From Apodemus sylvaticus (taxonomy: Eukaryota; Chordata; Mammalia; Rodentia; Muridae), in NCBI RefSeq assembly GCF_947179515.1, contig NC_067472.1, positions 83,268,291-83,332,290 of the forward strand: 64,000 nt of DNA, read 5' to 3'. Both the position numbers and the translations under genes were made by a program. Below the pieces are notes generated by a model that was not told the origin of the DNA, made no database searches, and worked only from the letters and a program-made list of their open reading frames with translations. This document shows positions 49,165-62,991 of the stretch, in pieces (position 1 is the first letter of the stretch; every line of letters begins with the position of its first letter).

Positions 49165-49872
49165 AGACACACACACACAGAGAGAGAGTGAGAGAGAGAG
49201 AGAGAGAGAGAGACAGAGACAGGCATACAGAGAGAGACACACAGAGAGACAGACACAAAGACAGAGAGAGACACACACAGAGACAGAGAGAAAAAGACAG
49301 ACAGACAGATAGACAGAGACTCACACAGAAACAGACACAGAGAGAAACAGACAGACACACACACACACACAGAGAGACAGGCAGACAGACCCAGACAGAC
49401 AGACACACAGAGAGACAGATAGACAGACACAGACACACAGAGAGACAGAGACAGACAGACACAGAGAGACAGACAGACAGACACGGAGAGGCAGACAGGG
49501 GCATGTGCACAAGTGCGCGCGCGCGCACACACACACACAGAGACAGAGACAGACATACAGAGAGACACACAGAGAGACAGACACAAAGACAGAGACACAC
49601 ACAGAGACAGAGAGAAAAAGACAGACAGACTGACAGACAGATAGACAGAGACTCACACAGAAACAGACACAGAGAGAAACAGACAGACACACACACACAG
49701 AGAGACAGGCAGACAGACCCAGACAGACAGACACACAGAGAGACAGATAGACAGACACAGACACACAGAGAGACAGAGACAGACAGACACAGAGAGACAG
49801 ACAGACAGACACGGAGAGGCAGACAGAGGCATGTGCACAAGTGCACACACACACACACACACACACACACAG
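49165..49872. repeat. AGAC/AGAG tract with about 330-bp higher-order repeat
   Basis: About 700 bp of AGAC, ACAG and CA units. Two long copies, 49211-49540 and about 49541-49849, align with an offset of 328-332 bp. Shared landmarks are actcacacagaaacagacac, aggcagacagacccagacag and acacggagaggcagacag. A gcgcgcgcgc block at 49515-49526 occurs only in the first copy. Long open frames on both strands are composition artefacts. Confidence 0.93.
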
Positions 49873-50075
49873 TGTCTCACACAGCTCAGGTTGACCTTGA
49901 ACATATTTTACAGCTCAGGACGACCTTGAACTTCTGACTCATGCTACCTCTACCTTCCTAGTGCTGGGATTACGCCTAGGGGGGCACAGGCCTACACCAA
50001 CACATCTACGATGCGTGGCATTGAGGAAGGAACCAGGCAGGCACTCGTGCATGCTAAGCAACTCATCTGATTATC
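49873..50075 (-). repeat. B1/B3-like SINE remnant
   Basis: caggttgaccttgaacatat, then ctcaggacgaccttgaactt (a small internal repetition) and agtgctgggattacgcctag. Confidence 0.6.
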
Positions 50076-51439
50076 ATATTCAGGTCTCTTGCGTCTTTCA
50101 CTGTCTCTCTCTTTGATTGGGTCAAATGCACAGCTCTTGTTAAATTTCTCCCAGGAAAACTGTTCCAGTCAACAACTGTTTTAAGCAAACAATTGTCTTT
50201 TTGTTGTTGTCATTTAAAATTGTTTGAGTAGAGCAGGCAGGCAGAAGGCTGTCGGTGTGCTGGGCTAAATGCTCAGAAAGCATCTTCAGAGATGCAAGAA
50301 AAACAGCTTTGTTTCTGAAAATGGACTTAAGCTCCTCATGCAGTTTAGCCAGCCTGGGAAAGAAAGGAGTGGGGAGTTGGAAGGAGGGTAGCTCCTTCAT
50401 ACGGTCCTGCCTTCATAGACTGTGCCATCATAGCAACTGGGGGAGGGAGAAAGGGGGGCATTAGAAGGGAGCAGGTGGGTACCTGGGATAGAGCTACCAT
50501 CTTTCCACGAAGTCCCAGAAACACTGAGGAGGAAAACAAACAAACAAACAAACAAACAAAAAACCAAACAAATATGGCCAGATGTGATCTGGGGCTAAAC
50601 CCTCTCCTGATGCATTGTGCCCTGTGGGGAGGAGACACACTGAGGAAGAAATCAGGAACCTGAGGTGCAAGCAGGGAGCCAGTAAGATGCCTCAAAGTGA
50701 GGTGGGGCCAGACTTGCTCTTGGGAAGTGAGGTGCACGGTTCAGAATGGCTGCTCTGCAGGAGAGAAGCCTGGACAGCACCACCAGCCAAAGACACCTAC
50801 TCTGTGGCCACCATGAGAAAGTCTAAGGATGGTTTTCACAAAAGAAGCCATGCTTTTCGGTACCTGTGACTCCTGCGCTGTGTGTTCAGCCTAGGGCCTG
50901 GCATTGGTCAGAACTAGTCAGTAGTAACTCTTCTTATTGCAATTATTATTACTATGCTCTCTCCCGCCTCACTTCTACCTACCAGGGATCACGGACTTGC
51001 AGAGAAAGGACACCCTGTCCACGCATCCATGAAGACAGGAACAAGGCAGGGGGAAGTATCCCAAATTGATGAAGGGGACAAAGGACGATTGGACTTGTCA
51101 CAGCACACTAGTGCTTTCTCATTAAGTGTTTCCTTCCTCCCACTGTGTCACTCTGGTTAATTTAGTAGCAGTGTGCAGGTGGCCCCTGTTCTTCAAAGAT
51201 GTGAACTTACGGAAAAGTGAGTTAAGGCCATTCAGGCTGGCAGATGACAGAGCCTCAAGACTGCGCACATTGCGTGTGTGTGCACGTTTGCATACATGTG
51301 TGATTTAATGTAGCCAAGCTATTCCCAAACACCAATTTCCCAGACATCAGTCTATCAAATCCTCCCATGGAGTCAGATGCTCCTCCTCAGTAGAGCTGAG
51401 GGCAGCCTTGACTCATGATCATTATTTTACAAGCATGTC

Positions 51440-51606
51440 AAGGTTTTTTTTTTGGGGGGGGGCGTGTTTTGAGGTAGGGTTTCTCTGTGTACCTGTCTGT
51501 CCTGGAATTCCCTCTATAGACCAGGCTGGCCTCGAACTCACAGAGATTTGCCTGCCTCTGCCTCCCAAGTGCTGGGACTAAGGGCATGCACCACCACCAC
51601 TATCCG
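51440..51606 (-). repeat. B1 SINE
   Basis: T/G-rich tail, then gaggtagggtttctctgtgt, agaccaggctggcctcgaac and agtgctgggactaagggcat. Confidence 0.92.
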
Positions 51607-52432
51607 GCTAAGTATGAAATTTTTAACCACTTCTGAATTGTGCTTTGTTTAGCACCAACCCCCAACATGTTTCCGTCCACATCACCTCTCTCATAACATG
51701 GTCTTTGACTTGTGAGTAATTTCTTGTTCAAGGTTTATCTCCACTCCCTCATGAGTTCCACGAAAACACACCCATCATCTTTCCTCATGCACCCCCTAGG
51801 ACTAGAATGTTTTGTCCATTTGAGTAAGAACCCAAGATCAATCAACTAGGAAGCTCTAAGGTGGAAGATGTGGATGTGAGACTGGATGATGTGTTCTCTC
51901 TCTTGAGAAGTCAGTCTGATTTGTCTTTTGTTTCACTTGGAACTGAAGAAGTCCCGAGTGAGACAATTTAAAGAGGAGTTAATTTATCTTTAAGAACTAA
52001 GAACAGCTTCAGTTACCACTTTCCCCAAAGCGACAGCTTGGAGGCCAGGTTAGACCACTGATCCTTACTCTTTTTACTCAGGTGACTGTAAAGTGGTCCC
52101 CACGGGGCCGACCCACTTCCCTGTTGGAAACATTGGATGAGGATGCTTCGTTCTGGCATTAGAATGGAGCAAAGCAAAAACTCCAGAAGAAATAAAACAT
52201 TATTGGTGACTATGGGCGGGCTGGGGAGGCACTGTGGACAGGGGCACACATCCTTAAGGAGTCAAGACTGGACAATGGGTTGCTCAGATCTCTCTGGTAA
52301 ACTCCTAAGATGGCTTTAGTGCCACGAAGCTGGGTGCCCTAGGGCAGGGGTGGTGAACTAGGGTAAGAACTGTGACCAAGAGGGAACCATATCTTGCTTG
52401 ATAGTCAGTTATTCACAGTTACAGTCTGTCTG

Positions 52433-52489
52433 ATGGTGTGTGTGTGTGTGTATGTGTGTGTGTGTGTGTGTGCAGTGTGCAGTGTGCAG

Positions 52490-52530
<41 letters not shown>

Positions 52531-52555
52531 GTGCAGTGTGTGTGCATGTGTGCAC
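52433..52555. repeat. (TG)n with TGCAG units
   Basis: TG runs are separated by four GTGCAGT-type units at 52470-52498 and two more at about 52527-52540. Confidence 0.95.
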
Positions 52556-52880
52556 ACGTTCGCACAGGCTTGGAGAGGCAAAGGTTGAAGTTGAGTGCCT
52601 TTTTCAGTAACTCTCTACTTGGCTTTTTGAAGGTTCTTTTATCGAAGCTGGAACTCATCAATTGGTCAGACACACCACCCAGTGAGTTCTAGGGGTTTGC
52701 TTGTTTCTGCCTGCCCCAGTTTCTGGCCCCCTTGCCATGCTAGTGCTGAGGTAACAGATACATGCTGCTTTTGTTCCGCCTGCTTTTACGTGAGTGGGGA
52801 TCTGAATTCAAGTCCTTGCGCTTATACAGCAAGCACCGTGCATGCTGCAAGTGCCCCCTTGGCCAGCCATCTCCCAGACC
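52556..52880 (-). repeat. B3 SINE, diverged
   Basis: cttggagaggcaaaggttga, ccatgctagtgctgaggtaa, and a reversed head (cttatacagcaagcaccgtg, ggccagccatctcccagacc). Confidence 0.6.
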
Positions 52881-53168
52881 CTCTTCCACTTTTTATGTTG
52901 AAGCCCTCACTCTGCTCTCCAGCCAGGCCTTCACCTTGCCAGCCCCAGTCTGCCTTAGCTAGGATGAAAGGCCTGTGCTACCAGGCCCAACTAATTGCTG
53001 ATTTGTGAACTGAAGAGCCAAACAAGGCACATTGGTGAGGCTGAGCCAAGCTATAAGTCATCATCGCCTTGGGCTTCTGTTTTCATGTTGCACTTTTAAA
53101 TGAAAACATATTTGATCCCATGTCTGATGGACCAAAGTGCTTAGTTGTTTCCAATGCAGAATCCTTAC

Positions 53169-53303
53169 CAGCCATCCACACCGGCTTTCTGTAGTTCTGA
53201 AATCCCAAACGACAGAGATCCCATGAAGTCATTCCTGCTGGTCAGGTCCCAATCCCAGATCTCTACAGACAGTCTTCTGTCTTTGTCTGATTCCTTCAGC
53301 TGA
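53169..53303 (-). CDS. Prkcb: Prkcb exon 7: C2 domain calcium loop 3
   Basis: This 135-bp exon encodes residues about 229-274. After completing F229 it reads QLKESDKDRRLSVEIWDWD, then LTSRNDFMGSLSFGISELQK and AGVDGW. D246 and D248 of WDWD and D254 of RND are the third calcium-binding loop, which coordinates Ca2+ together with D187 and D193 of exon 6 and drives phosphatidylserine binding. The donor is GGCTG|GTAAGG, phase 2. The acceptor is TCTCCAG|TCAGCTG, chosen because the preceding exon ends TTCAGATT and only this site restores FRFQLKE. A second AG lies 4 nt inside the exon. The acceptor is fed by an unusually long CT microsatellite. Confidence 0.98.
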
Positions 53304-54644
<1,341 letters not shown>

Positions 54645-54825
54645 TCAGTTTCAATATTAGCAATGTCCAAAATGGTTAAGTACCTGTTAGCGATGCCTGT
54701 GACACCCACAGCAGGGTCCTGGGCATCACACCTGCTGATGGGAATTTGATTTTTATTAATATCAACAGCTAGAGGCATGTAAATGAGACAACCTGACAGG
54801 ATTGTAGAATTTGTTCCATATTGGC

Positions 54826-54925
54826 TTTAAAAAATTATTCTTAAAATCTTTATTAGCATATATTAATTATATAAAATGATGTTTTCTTAGAAAATCTTCA
54901 TACATGTATATAACATGTGCAGGCT
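54826..54925 (-). repeat. Old L1 3' fragment
   Basis: aaatctttattagcatatat and aaaatgatgttttcttagaa, then catacatgtatataac, resemble reversed old L1 3' DNA. It is cut off by the next repeat. Confidence 0.45.
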
Positions 54926-55527
54926 AGTTTTATGTCAACTTGAAATAAGCTAGAGTCATTTTGGAAGAAGAAACCTCATGTTTTAGGTCAACTTAACACC
55001 AGCTAAAGTCATTTTGGAAGAACAAACATCAATTGAGAAAATTGGCCTATGGTAAGCCTATGGGGGTATTTTCTTGTTTGGTGGTTGATGGAACATCTGT
55101 ATGATGGTCTGTCTCCATTGAAACTTGGTTAATTAAGCGGGAAGGACTGGAACATTAGGAAAGTACATTTCTGGATGCATCTGTGAGGACATTTACAAAG
55201 ATGATTATACCACGAGGATTCTGACTGACTGAATGGTCCAATCCACTGATGCACACCAAACAGGAATGAGCTCTTAGGAGGGGGAATTGCAGAAGGTGGA
55301 GCCTGGTTGGAGAACTGAGTGACTCAGGGCATATCCTGGAGAACTAGATACTGTCCTAGATACTTCCTGTAACTGAAATGTTCTGCTTCCTGTCTGCCAT
55401 GATGTGAGTTCCTCCATCACCCCCTTCTACCATGACAGACTGAATCTAAGTGTAAAATAAACCCTTTCTCCCTAAAGCTGTTGTCTCTGGTATTTGTCAT
55501 AGCAATACCCAGGACTGTAGAAGCCTG
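54926..55527 (+). repeat. Rodent LTR-like dispersed repeat, with internal duplication
   Basis: It starts atgtcaacttgaaataagct, and a related copy of this start follows 53 bp later (aggtcaacttaacaccagct). It ends with AATAAA at about 55458 and catagcaatacccaggactg. Same layout as 13240-13662. Confidence 0.7.
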
Positions 55528-56903
55528 AGCAGTCAGCTAACACAGACATACAGAGGACGTTGCTGCACGTAGAGAGGAAGGGGACCAACGAGTTGGTGCT
55601 CCATGATCGCAGACTTTTCTTTAGAGATGATGAAACTCACTAGATAGACAACAGTTGCAGCGTTGAAAAAGTAAAGTACAGTGAACTGTGTGTTTTAAAG
55701 AGTGAATGGTTACTTTATACACTATGAATGTGACCTTCGTGCAAAAAGAAAAGTCCGAAAAGGGAAAGAGAGTTGCCGTCTCGATGCAGGTACACTGCTA
55801 GCCGTGTGCCACATAGCTGCAACACAGAGAGAATGCTGGGGAAATATTGACAGTATTACAGCTAGGCTCCACCTAAGATCAGGGCCTCCTATGTGAAGGT
55901 TTAGGGTATGCTTAGAGAAGGAAAGGGAGTAGGGGTGAACCCTGAAGATGCTGTGGGCCAGAGGGAAGATGAGGGAGAAGGAAAGGGTCTGCCTGGAGAA
56001 CTGGAAAAGCTGATCAACATCAGTTAAGAGGGTAGAAGCACGGGTAGCCAAGAAAAGGGGACCAGAAAACGCGCTTGCATGGAATGTAAGACAGAGGGTT
56101 AAACAACTTAAAGATACTGTTGACCATCTCAGGCAAGAAAATCCAAGAATGTATTCAGTCTAAAAATGAATGAGGCTACCCCTTGAATGTATGACTCTTA
56201 CTGGAAATACAAAGACAGGCTCAACATTTTAGCAAATCTATTACTAATATAGCCATCAATTTATAAGTGAAAGAAGAAAGCCATAAAGTCATTATAGTTA
56301 TCTGGAAATAGGAAAATCTCCTGACAGGGTCAGAACTAGCTACGATCCCAGAAAGCAGGCCTGAAACAACGATGCCTGTTCCCACAGCTGTTACTCCATA
56401 CTTCAGTGTTGCAAAGATGCAACAACACATCAAAACCACGACTTCTACAGGCTCAATATGACAAGAACAACAGATAAGAGTGTGGGGGGAACTGGCAGGT
56501 AAACCCTCTCCCCTTCACTTCCTCCATTGTTCCCTCCCTCCCAATCACAGGTCTCCTCCCACAGAGGGTACAGGTCACAGACCCCAGTCCTATGCTGTTT
56601 CCATGTCATGAATTCTGTTACCCCTGGCAACAAGTCTTCTCTCACCAATCAGCTCACTGGACCAGACACATACTCTCTGAGCCCCTACTCTCTACTGCTT
56701 CCATTCTATTTGTGGGGCATGGATCTTAGGGTACAGTGGACCGGTTCCCTAGAAAACACTCCTAATCTCCTCACCAATTCCATTCTACTTTGCTTATCTA
56801 AAAAAATACAAGTCGTGGTAAAATTCAGATATCTTTATTTTCCTACACCTAATCAGGTGACCACTGTGGAAGACAAAAGAAATGGAAGAGATGGTGTGAG
56901 AGG

Positions 56904-57042
56904 AAGGGAGGAGGGAGAGAAGGAGGGAGGAAAGGATGGAGGGAGGAAAGGATGGAGGGATGGAGGAAAAAAAGAAAGGAAGGAAAGGGAGGGAGGGAGG
57001 GAGGGAGGGAGGGAGGGAGGGAGGGAGGGAGGGAGGGAAGAA
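56904..57042. repeat. (GGGA)n purine tract
   Basis: GGAG/GGAA units lead into about 12 GGGA units at 56990-57038, a run of GGG triplets that could fold as a G-quadruplex on the plus strand. Confidence 0.96.
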
Positions 57043-57665
57043 GCATGTGTGGACATTCAAGCAGAGGAAATGGGAGAAAGGGAAGCAGGAAGCAGGAAAG
57101 AAGTGTGGGAGAGGAGCAGGTCAGACTGGAGGGGAATTTTCCTGTAGTCTATAGGTGTTAGGGCCGAACAAATGAATTACCAGAGACATGGATGGACTTT
57201 TCTTCTGCTAAGACATGGGTTGAATTCATTCTCCATCTCAGCCACAAGTTATATCCCAAAAGCAAGAAAATAGTCCTCTCTGGCCTTAATGTCATGAACT
57301 CAGTGAACAAGTTCCTACTACACCCTAAGCATTCTGTTATGTTCCAAGGACTCTGGGGAGAACCTAAGATGCTGATCCTGTCCACAAAGGACATGAAACC
57401 AAGTCTGTTAAAAGCATAATTGATTTATGTATTGAAATCAAGACAGTAGCCAGGCCACATAGTATTGTAGCTATGGAGCAGGCTCTTCCTTAGCTATTAC
57501 TGTAAACCTTCAACCTTGGTTTCTTGATCAATAAAATATGTGGATTTAACAGTAAATTTGGACAAAATATTTATTGCAGAACCTAGAAAATACTCAATAA
57601 ACATAAACCATGTCATTGCTGTGTCATTGTTCTTAGTCAGTGCCCTCGGAACACACTTGCCATTG

Positions 57666-57712
57666 ATTCATTCATTCATTCATTCATTCATTTGCTTATT
57701 TATTTATTTAGC
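57666..57712. repeat. (ATTC)n and TTTA units
   Basis: About six ATTC units followed by ttatttatttattta. Confidence 0.9.
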
Positions 57713-57757
57713 AATGCCAAGGGTTAACTTCAAGACCTCACACATGCTGCATTTTTG

Positions 57758-57845
57758 TGCACTCTTTATTTTGAGGCAGGAGCTCAGTTTCCCAGGCTGG
57801 TCTTGAACTTGTGATCTTCCTGCTTCTGCCTCCAGAATAGCAGAG
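57758..57845 (-). repeat. B1-like SINE fragment
   Basis: ttttgaggcaggagctcagt, cccaggctggtcttgaactt, ttcctgcttctgcctccaga. Confidence 0.65.
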
Positions 57846-60121
57846 GTGGCATTAGGTCTACTTTATCTCTTCATGGGAACCATGTATTGGACCTTCCTAT
57901 TTGAAACCTCATCCAGAGGATTCTGCAAGCCTCAGCACAGAGGAGCTCTAAAGCTCTCCCAACCACGGCTCCTGCTCCTCCCCCACGGACTTGATGTTGG
58001 CTCAGTAGGGCTGGAATGAGATGTGTTCGTTTGCTTTTCTAACAAGGATGAGGTGGAGGCTGCTGGCCCACGGAGCACACATGGAGTAACACAGCTCCTG
58101 AGTGCTGCTTTCCTCACTGAGCACAATCCCCAACTGTTATTTTCTCTCGTTTCTCAAGTCTTCCAAGGAAAATAGTATGTGCCAGTTTCTAGTCTGGGAA
58201 TGACACTTTGATCACACAGTGATCTGCATAAAAACATGAACTGAGTTGCTCTGAGGGGCCATAAGCTTGTCTGTCTGGATGATTGGCAAGGCACATGCGT
58301 GCAGAAATACATCGTTTTTCTTCTCTTTGGGAAGGCCACTTCGCTGGGCTTCTTGTCATATAGACCAACACTGTAATGACAGTCAATTCTCACCAAATGC
58401 CCTCTTTTGGAGCGTGGTGTGTAGTGTACTGAAGTCTTTCTTCACTCTCTGCTCCCCCTGCCTCACAGCAAACATTCCTCATCCCAGCGTGATTCCACCT
58501 TTCCCACCGCCATCCTCAAACTCTCTCCCTCTTCTGCCCTCTTGAATCTATCCTGTCTATCAAAGCCGCTAAAATTCTCTGGGACTGAGTATGTCGTAGA
58601 ATTGGTTCAGAGCTGTTGGCTTTCGCATCTCCAAGAATATGGCTACTTTAAAACCACTGGATCACGAGGGGTTGACAGGCGCTCCAGGCTTAGATCCAAA
58701 GGCCTGTCCCCTCCGAAGCTTTTCAAAGTCAACTCTTGTTTCCCGGCAGTGAGAGGGCCGCTCATGCATTGAGGAAACAAATCTCTCTAGACCACACTTG
58801 GCAAGACCAGCTTTGATTTTCTTGATAAATGTTTCTTTACTATCTTTGCTGAAATCCTGCCAGTGCAGATGGGACGCTATGCTTCACACAAACCAGAGAT
58901 AGCACCCATCCCCCTAGCGGAAGTTTGCTGAATGCACAGGAGAAGAATGTCAGGAGCCAGAAAACACCCTTGTGTTGACCATGATGCTAAGTGGGACCAA
59001 ATCAACACCAACAGATAAGACCACAATAGTCTGGTGACAGTTCCCCAGCACGGTGTGGGAAGATATCAGCACCAATGTGATTGACCTTCCTAAGAATTGT
59101 TCTTCAAGAACTTCCCTAAATGGTTTGACCCTCCTTTCAAGCAAGAAAAAATAAGTCTTTAAAAATGTCTAAAAAAATTATGGTGTTTTATGATCCCATT
59201 ACTCAATTTTATAAATAACAACGTTTTTTTAATTAAAATTCTTCTTAAAGGAAATTTCCTTGACATTCTGAGTCCTCACAGGTTTTTTATTGAAACAGTG
59301 ATTCAAAGCCACAGCCACAAACATTCAAGTGGAGGGTGGAGGGTCTACACAAGCTAGCAGACACCTATACTGAAGGTAACTTTGCACCCACTAAAAACAT
59401 TGGGCTGTCCACATGCATGCAGGTTTTTAAGACACGAGAAACAGAAGGGATCATAATATAAAGCTTCTGTTTAGGAAAAAGGCCTGTGAATGAAATCAAG
59501 ATCTGTACTATTAGATAATAGCTGTGGGCCGGTGTTATATTTCCCCATTTGGATAATTAGACTGCACACTTAAGAGAATGACTTTGACCTTGGGAAATAC
59601 ATGCTGAAGTATTCTGAGGTCAGTGCAGATCATGATCCCTTATTGATCTCTCAGTGGTTCAGACAAAAAACAAAACAAAACCAAAAACCGCTTATCTGAA
59701 ACTGCTTAATATACAGGATGAAAGGATGCATAGGCACACATGGGACATGGGGCACACAAGGGTCGTGAGGGTTTGAGGGACATGAGGAACATGAGGCACA
59801 TAGGCACATGAGGCACTCCTAACCAGTCAGGTGAAGAAAATAAAATTTCTTTATGTCATCCTTGCCTCTTTTTGAGACTCCACTAAAATCAAGTCCTTTT
59901 AAAAGCCTCCCATCCCCAATCTTCTAAAGCATCTGTCCTTAACCTGTTGGTTATCACTCCCATAAGGGTTATATATCAGATAGTTTTATACTCAGATTCA
60001 TAACAGTAGCAAAATTACAGTTATGAAGTAGCAGCAAAAATAATTTTATGGCTGGGTGTCACCACACCATGAGGAGCTATATTAAAGGGCCACAGTATTG
60101 GGGCGCTTGAGAAGCAGTGCT

Positions 60122-60290
60122 TTTGGGGGGACGGGGGATTTGGTTTTTTTGAGACAGGGTTTTTCTGTGTAGCCATGGCTGCCCTGGAACTCACTCTGTA
60201 GACCAGGCTGGACTCGAACTCAGAAATTTGCCTACCTCTGCCTCCCAAGTGCTGGGATTAAGAGTGCCACCACTGCCCAGCGAGAAGCAG
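60122..60290 (-). repeat. B1 SINE
   Basis: gagacagggtttttctgtgt, gtagaccaggctggactcga, caagtgctgggattaagagt. Well preserved. Confidence 0.93.
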
Positions 60291-61237
60291 CGTTTTAAAG
60301 AGGTGCAGTAAAGCACATTTCTACAAGGCTTACATGTATGCACACATGTAAGCACCCAGGAAAAACACACATTTAATTTTAACTGATGGCTGCATCCGAG
60401 GGGATGGAGAGGGCTGTTTGAAGGTGGGAAGCAAAGAACACTGGCCTTATCATCAGCTCCAGTCTGAATTTCTAACAAACAAAATACATTCTTTTATGAA
60501 TTATGTTATTAAGTTGTGTATCGATGGTATCTGAGAATCCATTGCCCTGGCCTTTGTAGACTTCACTCAGTTCCCTCAAAGACACAACAGGGAAACTGGA
60601 TTTTTCCTGAGATGCTTTAAGACGCTGATTTGAATTAAGGGACCCAGAAACAGTATCTATGCTAAGGGGCGAGCCCTGATGTCTTATCTGAGACCAGTGG
60701 GACCCCCCTCAACACCCCTCGATGAAACCGGGCCTGTAGGGACAAACACTGAAATTTCTCACTATCTAATCCTGGCCTCTAATTTCAGGGATGTCCTGGT
60801 GGCCAACGCTTTCCTTGAACCTCTGCTTAACTCCATAGTGCTGTGGGTCATATTTCCTCATTTACATAATCATATGACATACATATTGAAGAATATATTT
60901 GCTTTTAAGAAATATACATTGGAATATTTTAGGATTGGTGGGAACCATGACCCCAACTTATTCTCAGATGATTTATGAAAAAATGCTTGTGTAAAGAAGT
61001 GTTTATCAAAGAGAGCTAAAAATCCCCCCCCCCAACACACACACACAGTGTCACACCTTCCACAGGAAGCATCTTTAGCCCTCTTGTCTACGGTCTGTCT
61101 CCTTGATTTCTGCTTGTTTATTATTGTAGCACTTCGAACGCCACCTTTCTCTGGTGTTTTGTGAGCCTCCACAACCTACGGCTCTCCTTCCCTGAACCCT
61201 TCCCTGGCCACTCTATGTAGGTGTCTGACAAAGTAAC

Positions 61238-61258
61238 GGGGGGGGGGGGGGGGGGGGG
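61238..61258. repeat. 21-base poly-G run
   Basis: An uninterrupted run of 21 G between aagtaac and agggattag. Such runs are rare, unstable and hard to sequence. Confidence 0.9.
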
Positions 61259-61639
61259 AGGGATTAGGGAGCCTGCATGCAGACCGAGTCATCTGGAGCA
61301 TGTCATGGCCCCACAGGCTGCTGGCACAGCTGGCTTCCCAGGGCTGCTGGCAGAGGCACAGTTGTCACACCTCTGATTATCCATGTTGAGTCAAACTTCC
61401 AGCTGGGACTGTCATCGTGTCTATCGAGAAGTGCCTGTTAAGTCTCGACAAGTGAGGAAAAGATGAGGAGAGGTGGTTAGCTGGAGAACATCAGACCCTG
61501 GCTTAACCTTCCGTCCTCTGTGATGCCTATTAGTTGGGTGTTTTAAGTCAACAGACTTCTCAGAACCTCAGTTTCCTTATTTAAAAAACAAAACAAAAAC
61601 AAAAACAAACAAATAAGCAGTCTAGCAGTAGGCCAGGGA

Positions 61640-61830
61640 GACACGCAGACCTTTGAAGTCCACCGGCTAGCAACCAAAACCAAACTGGTAAGCTCCAGGT
61701 TCAGTGAGAGGCCCGTCTCAAACAATAGGTGGTTGAGTAGGGACCCTCTTGAGTGATCAAGAAAGACACCTAGAGTCAACCTCTGGATTTCACAAGCAGG
61801 CATACACAGTCATGCTCAAATGCCCCCCCA
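61640..61830 (+). repeat. B4-type SINE, 3' part
   Basis: ggtaagctccaggttcagtg, agaggcccgtctcaaacaat, then gtcaacctctggatttcaca leading into CA-rich DNA. Confidence 0.7.
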
Positions 61831-62284
61831 TATACTCCCAAATATATATGCCTCATATATTCTCTAAAACACACACTCACAAATGCATACACCACATAAT
61901 ACACTCTCACACATACTTACATATATAATCACAAATAAATATGCCAGATACTTACACTCACTCACCCACACACACTCACAAATACATAAACCAAATACAC
62001 ACATTCACAGGTACTCACACACACCCATACACACATACTCACAAATATATACACCACATACACACACTCACAGGCACATACTCACAGTCACAAATACAGA
62101 CACCACATACACATAGGTTCACACACACACATTCACAAATACATACAACACATACATATACTCACAGGTACACACACCCATACACAAACACATACACACA
62201 TATATATCACATGCATGCACACACATACACCACATATACCACACATACACACACATATATCACATGCATGCACACATATACACC
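61831..62284. repeat. CA/CATA-rich tract
   Basis: About 450 bp of CACA, CATA and TCACA units without a single fixed period; a SINE tail that has expanded and drifted. Open frames here are His/Thr/Tyr repeats. Confidence 0.92.
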
Positions 62285-62285
62285 A

Positions 62286-62680
62286 TGTCTTAGTCAGGGT
62301 TTCTATTCCTGCACAAACATCATGACCAAGAAGCAAGTTGGGGAGAAAAGGGTTTTTCAGCTTACAGTTCTACATCGCTGTTCATCACAGAAGGAAGTCA
62401 GGACTGGAACTCAAGCAGGTCAGGAAGCAGGAGCTGATGCAGAGGTCATGGACGGATGTTCCTTACTGGCTTGCTTCCCTGGCTTGCTCAGCCTGCTCTC
62501 TTATAGAACCCAAGACTCCCAGCCTAGAGATGGTACCACCCACAAGGGGCCCTCCCACCTTGATCACTAGTTGAGGAAATGCCCCACAGATGGATCACAT
62601 GGGAGCACTTCCCCAACTGAAATTCCTTTCTCTGTGATAACTCCAGCCTGTGTCGTTGATACACAAAACCAGCCAGTACA
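62286..62680 (-). repeat. Rodent LTR-like dispersed repeat
   Basis: Reversed copy beginning tgtcttagtcagggtttcta and ending tacacaaaaccagccagtac, with gcttgctcagcctgctctct and ccacccacaaggggccctcc inside. It is well preserved and nearly full length. Same layout as 13240-13662. Confidence 0.8.
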
Positions 62681-62689
62681 CACAACATA

Positions 62690-62691
62690 TA

Positions 62692-62730
<39 letters not shown>
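62690..62730. repeat. (CA)n microsatellite
   Basis: About 20 uninterrupted CA units. Confidence 0.97.
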
Positions 62731-62731
<1 letters not shown>

Positions 62732-62991
62732 TCATGCCTAAGAGAGATGAACGAAAAAGAAAAAGAATTTATCCTGGATGACGGCATCGTTCTTTTTGGA
62801 CCCTATTAGGCTAGCCCCATTGCTTTTAGGTCCATAGCAAGGCAGAAACATCCTGGGAGATAGGTGTTGTGAAAAAGCTGCTCTGTTCATGGCATCTGCA
62901 GAGCAGCATGAGTAACTAGTAGATGTCAAGGATATGCTTTACCCTTCACAGTCATGTCCCCAGGAACCGATTCTTAAAAGTCCATCCAATT

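Noticed and set aside
49124..49937. Very long open frames (over 240 codons) on both strands
   Set aside because: They lie wholly in AGAC/CA simple-repeat DNA, whose period leaves several frames open at once. The peptides are Arg/Gln/Thr or Cys/Leu/Ser strings with no start context or splice support.
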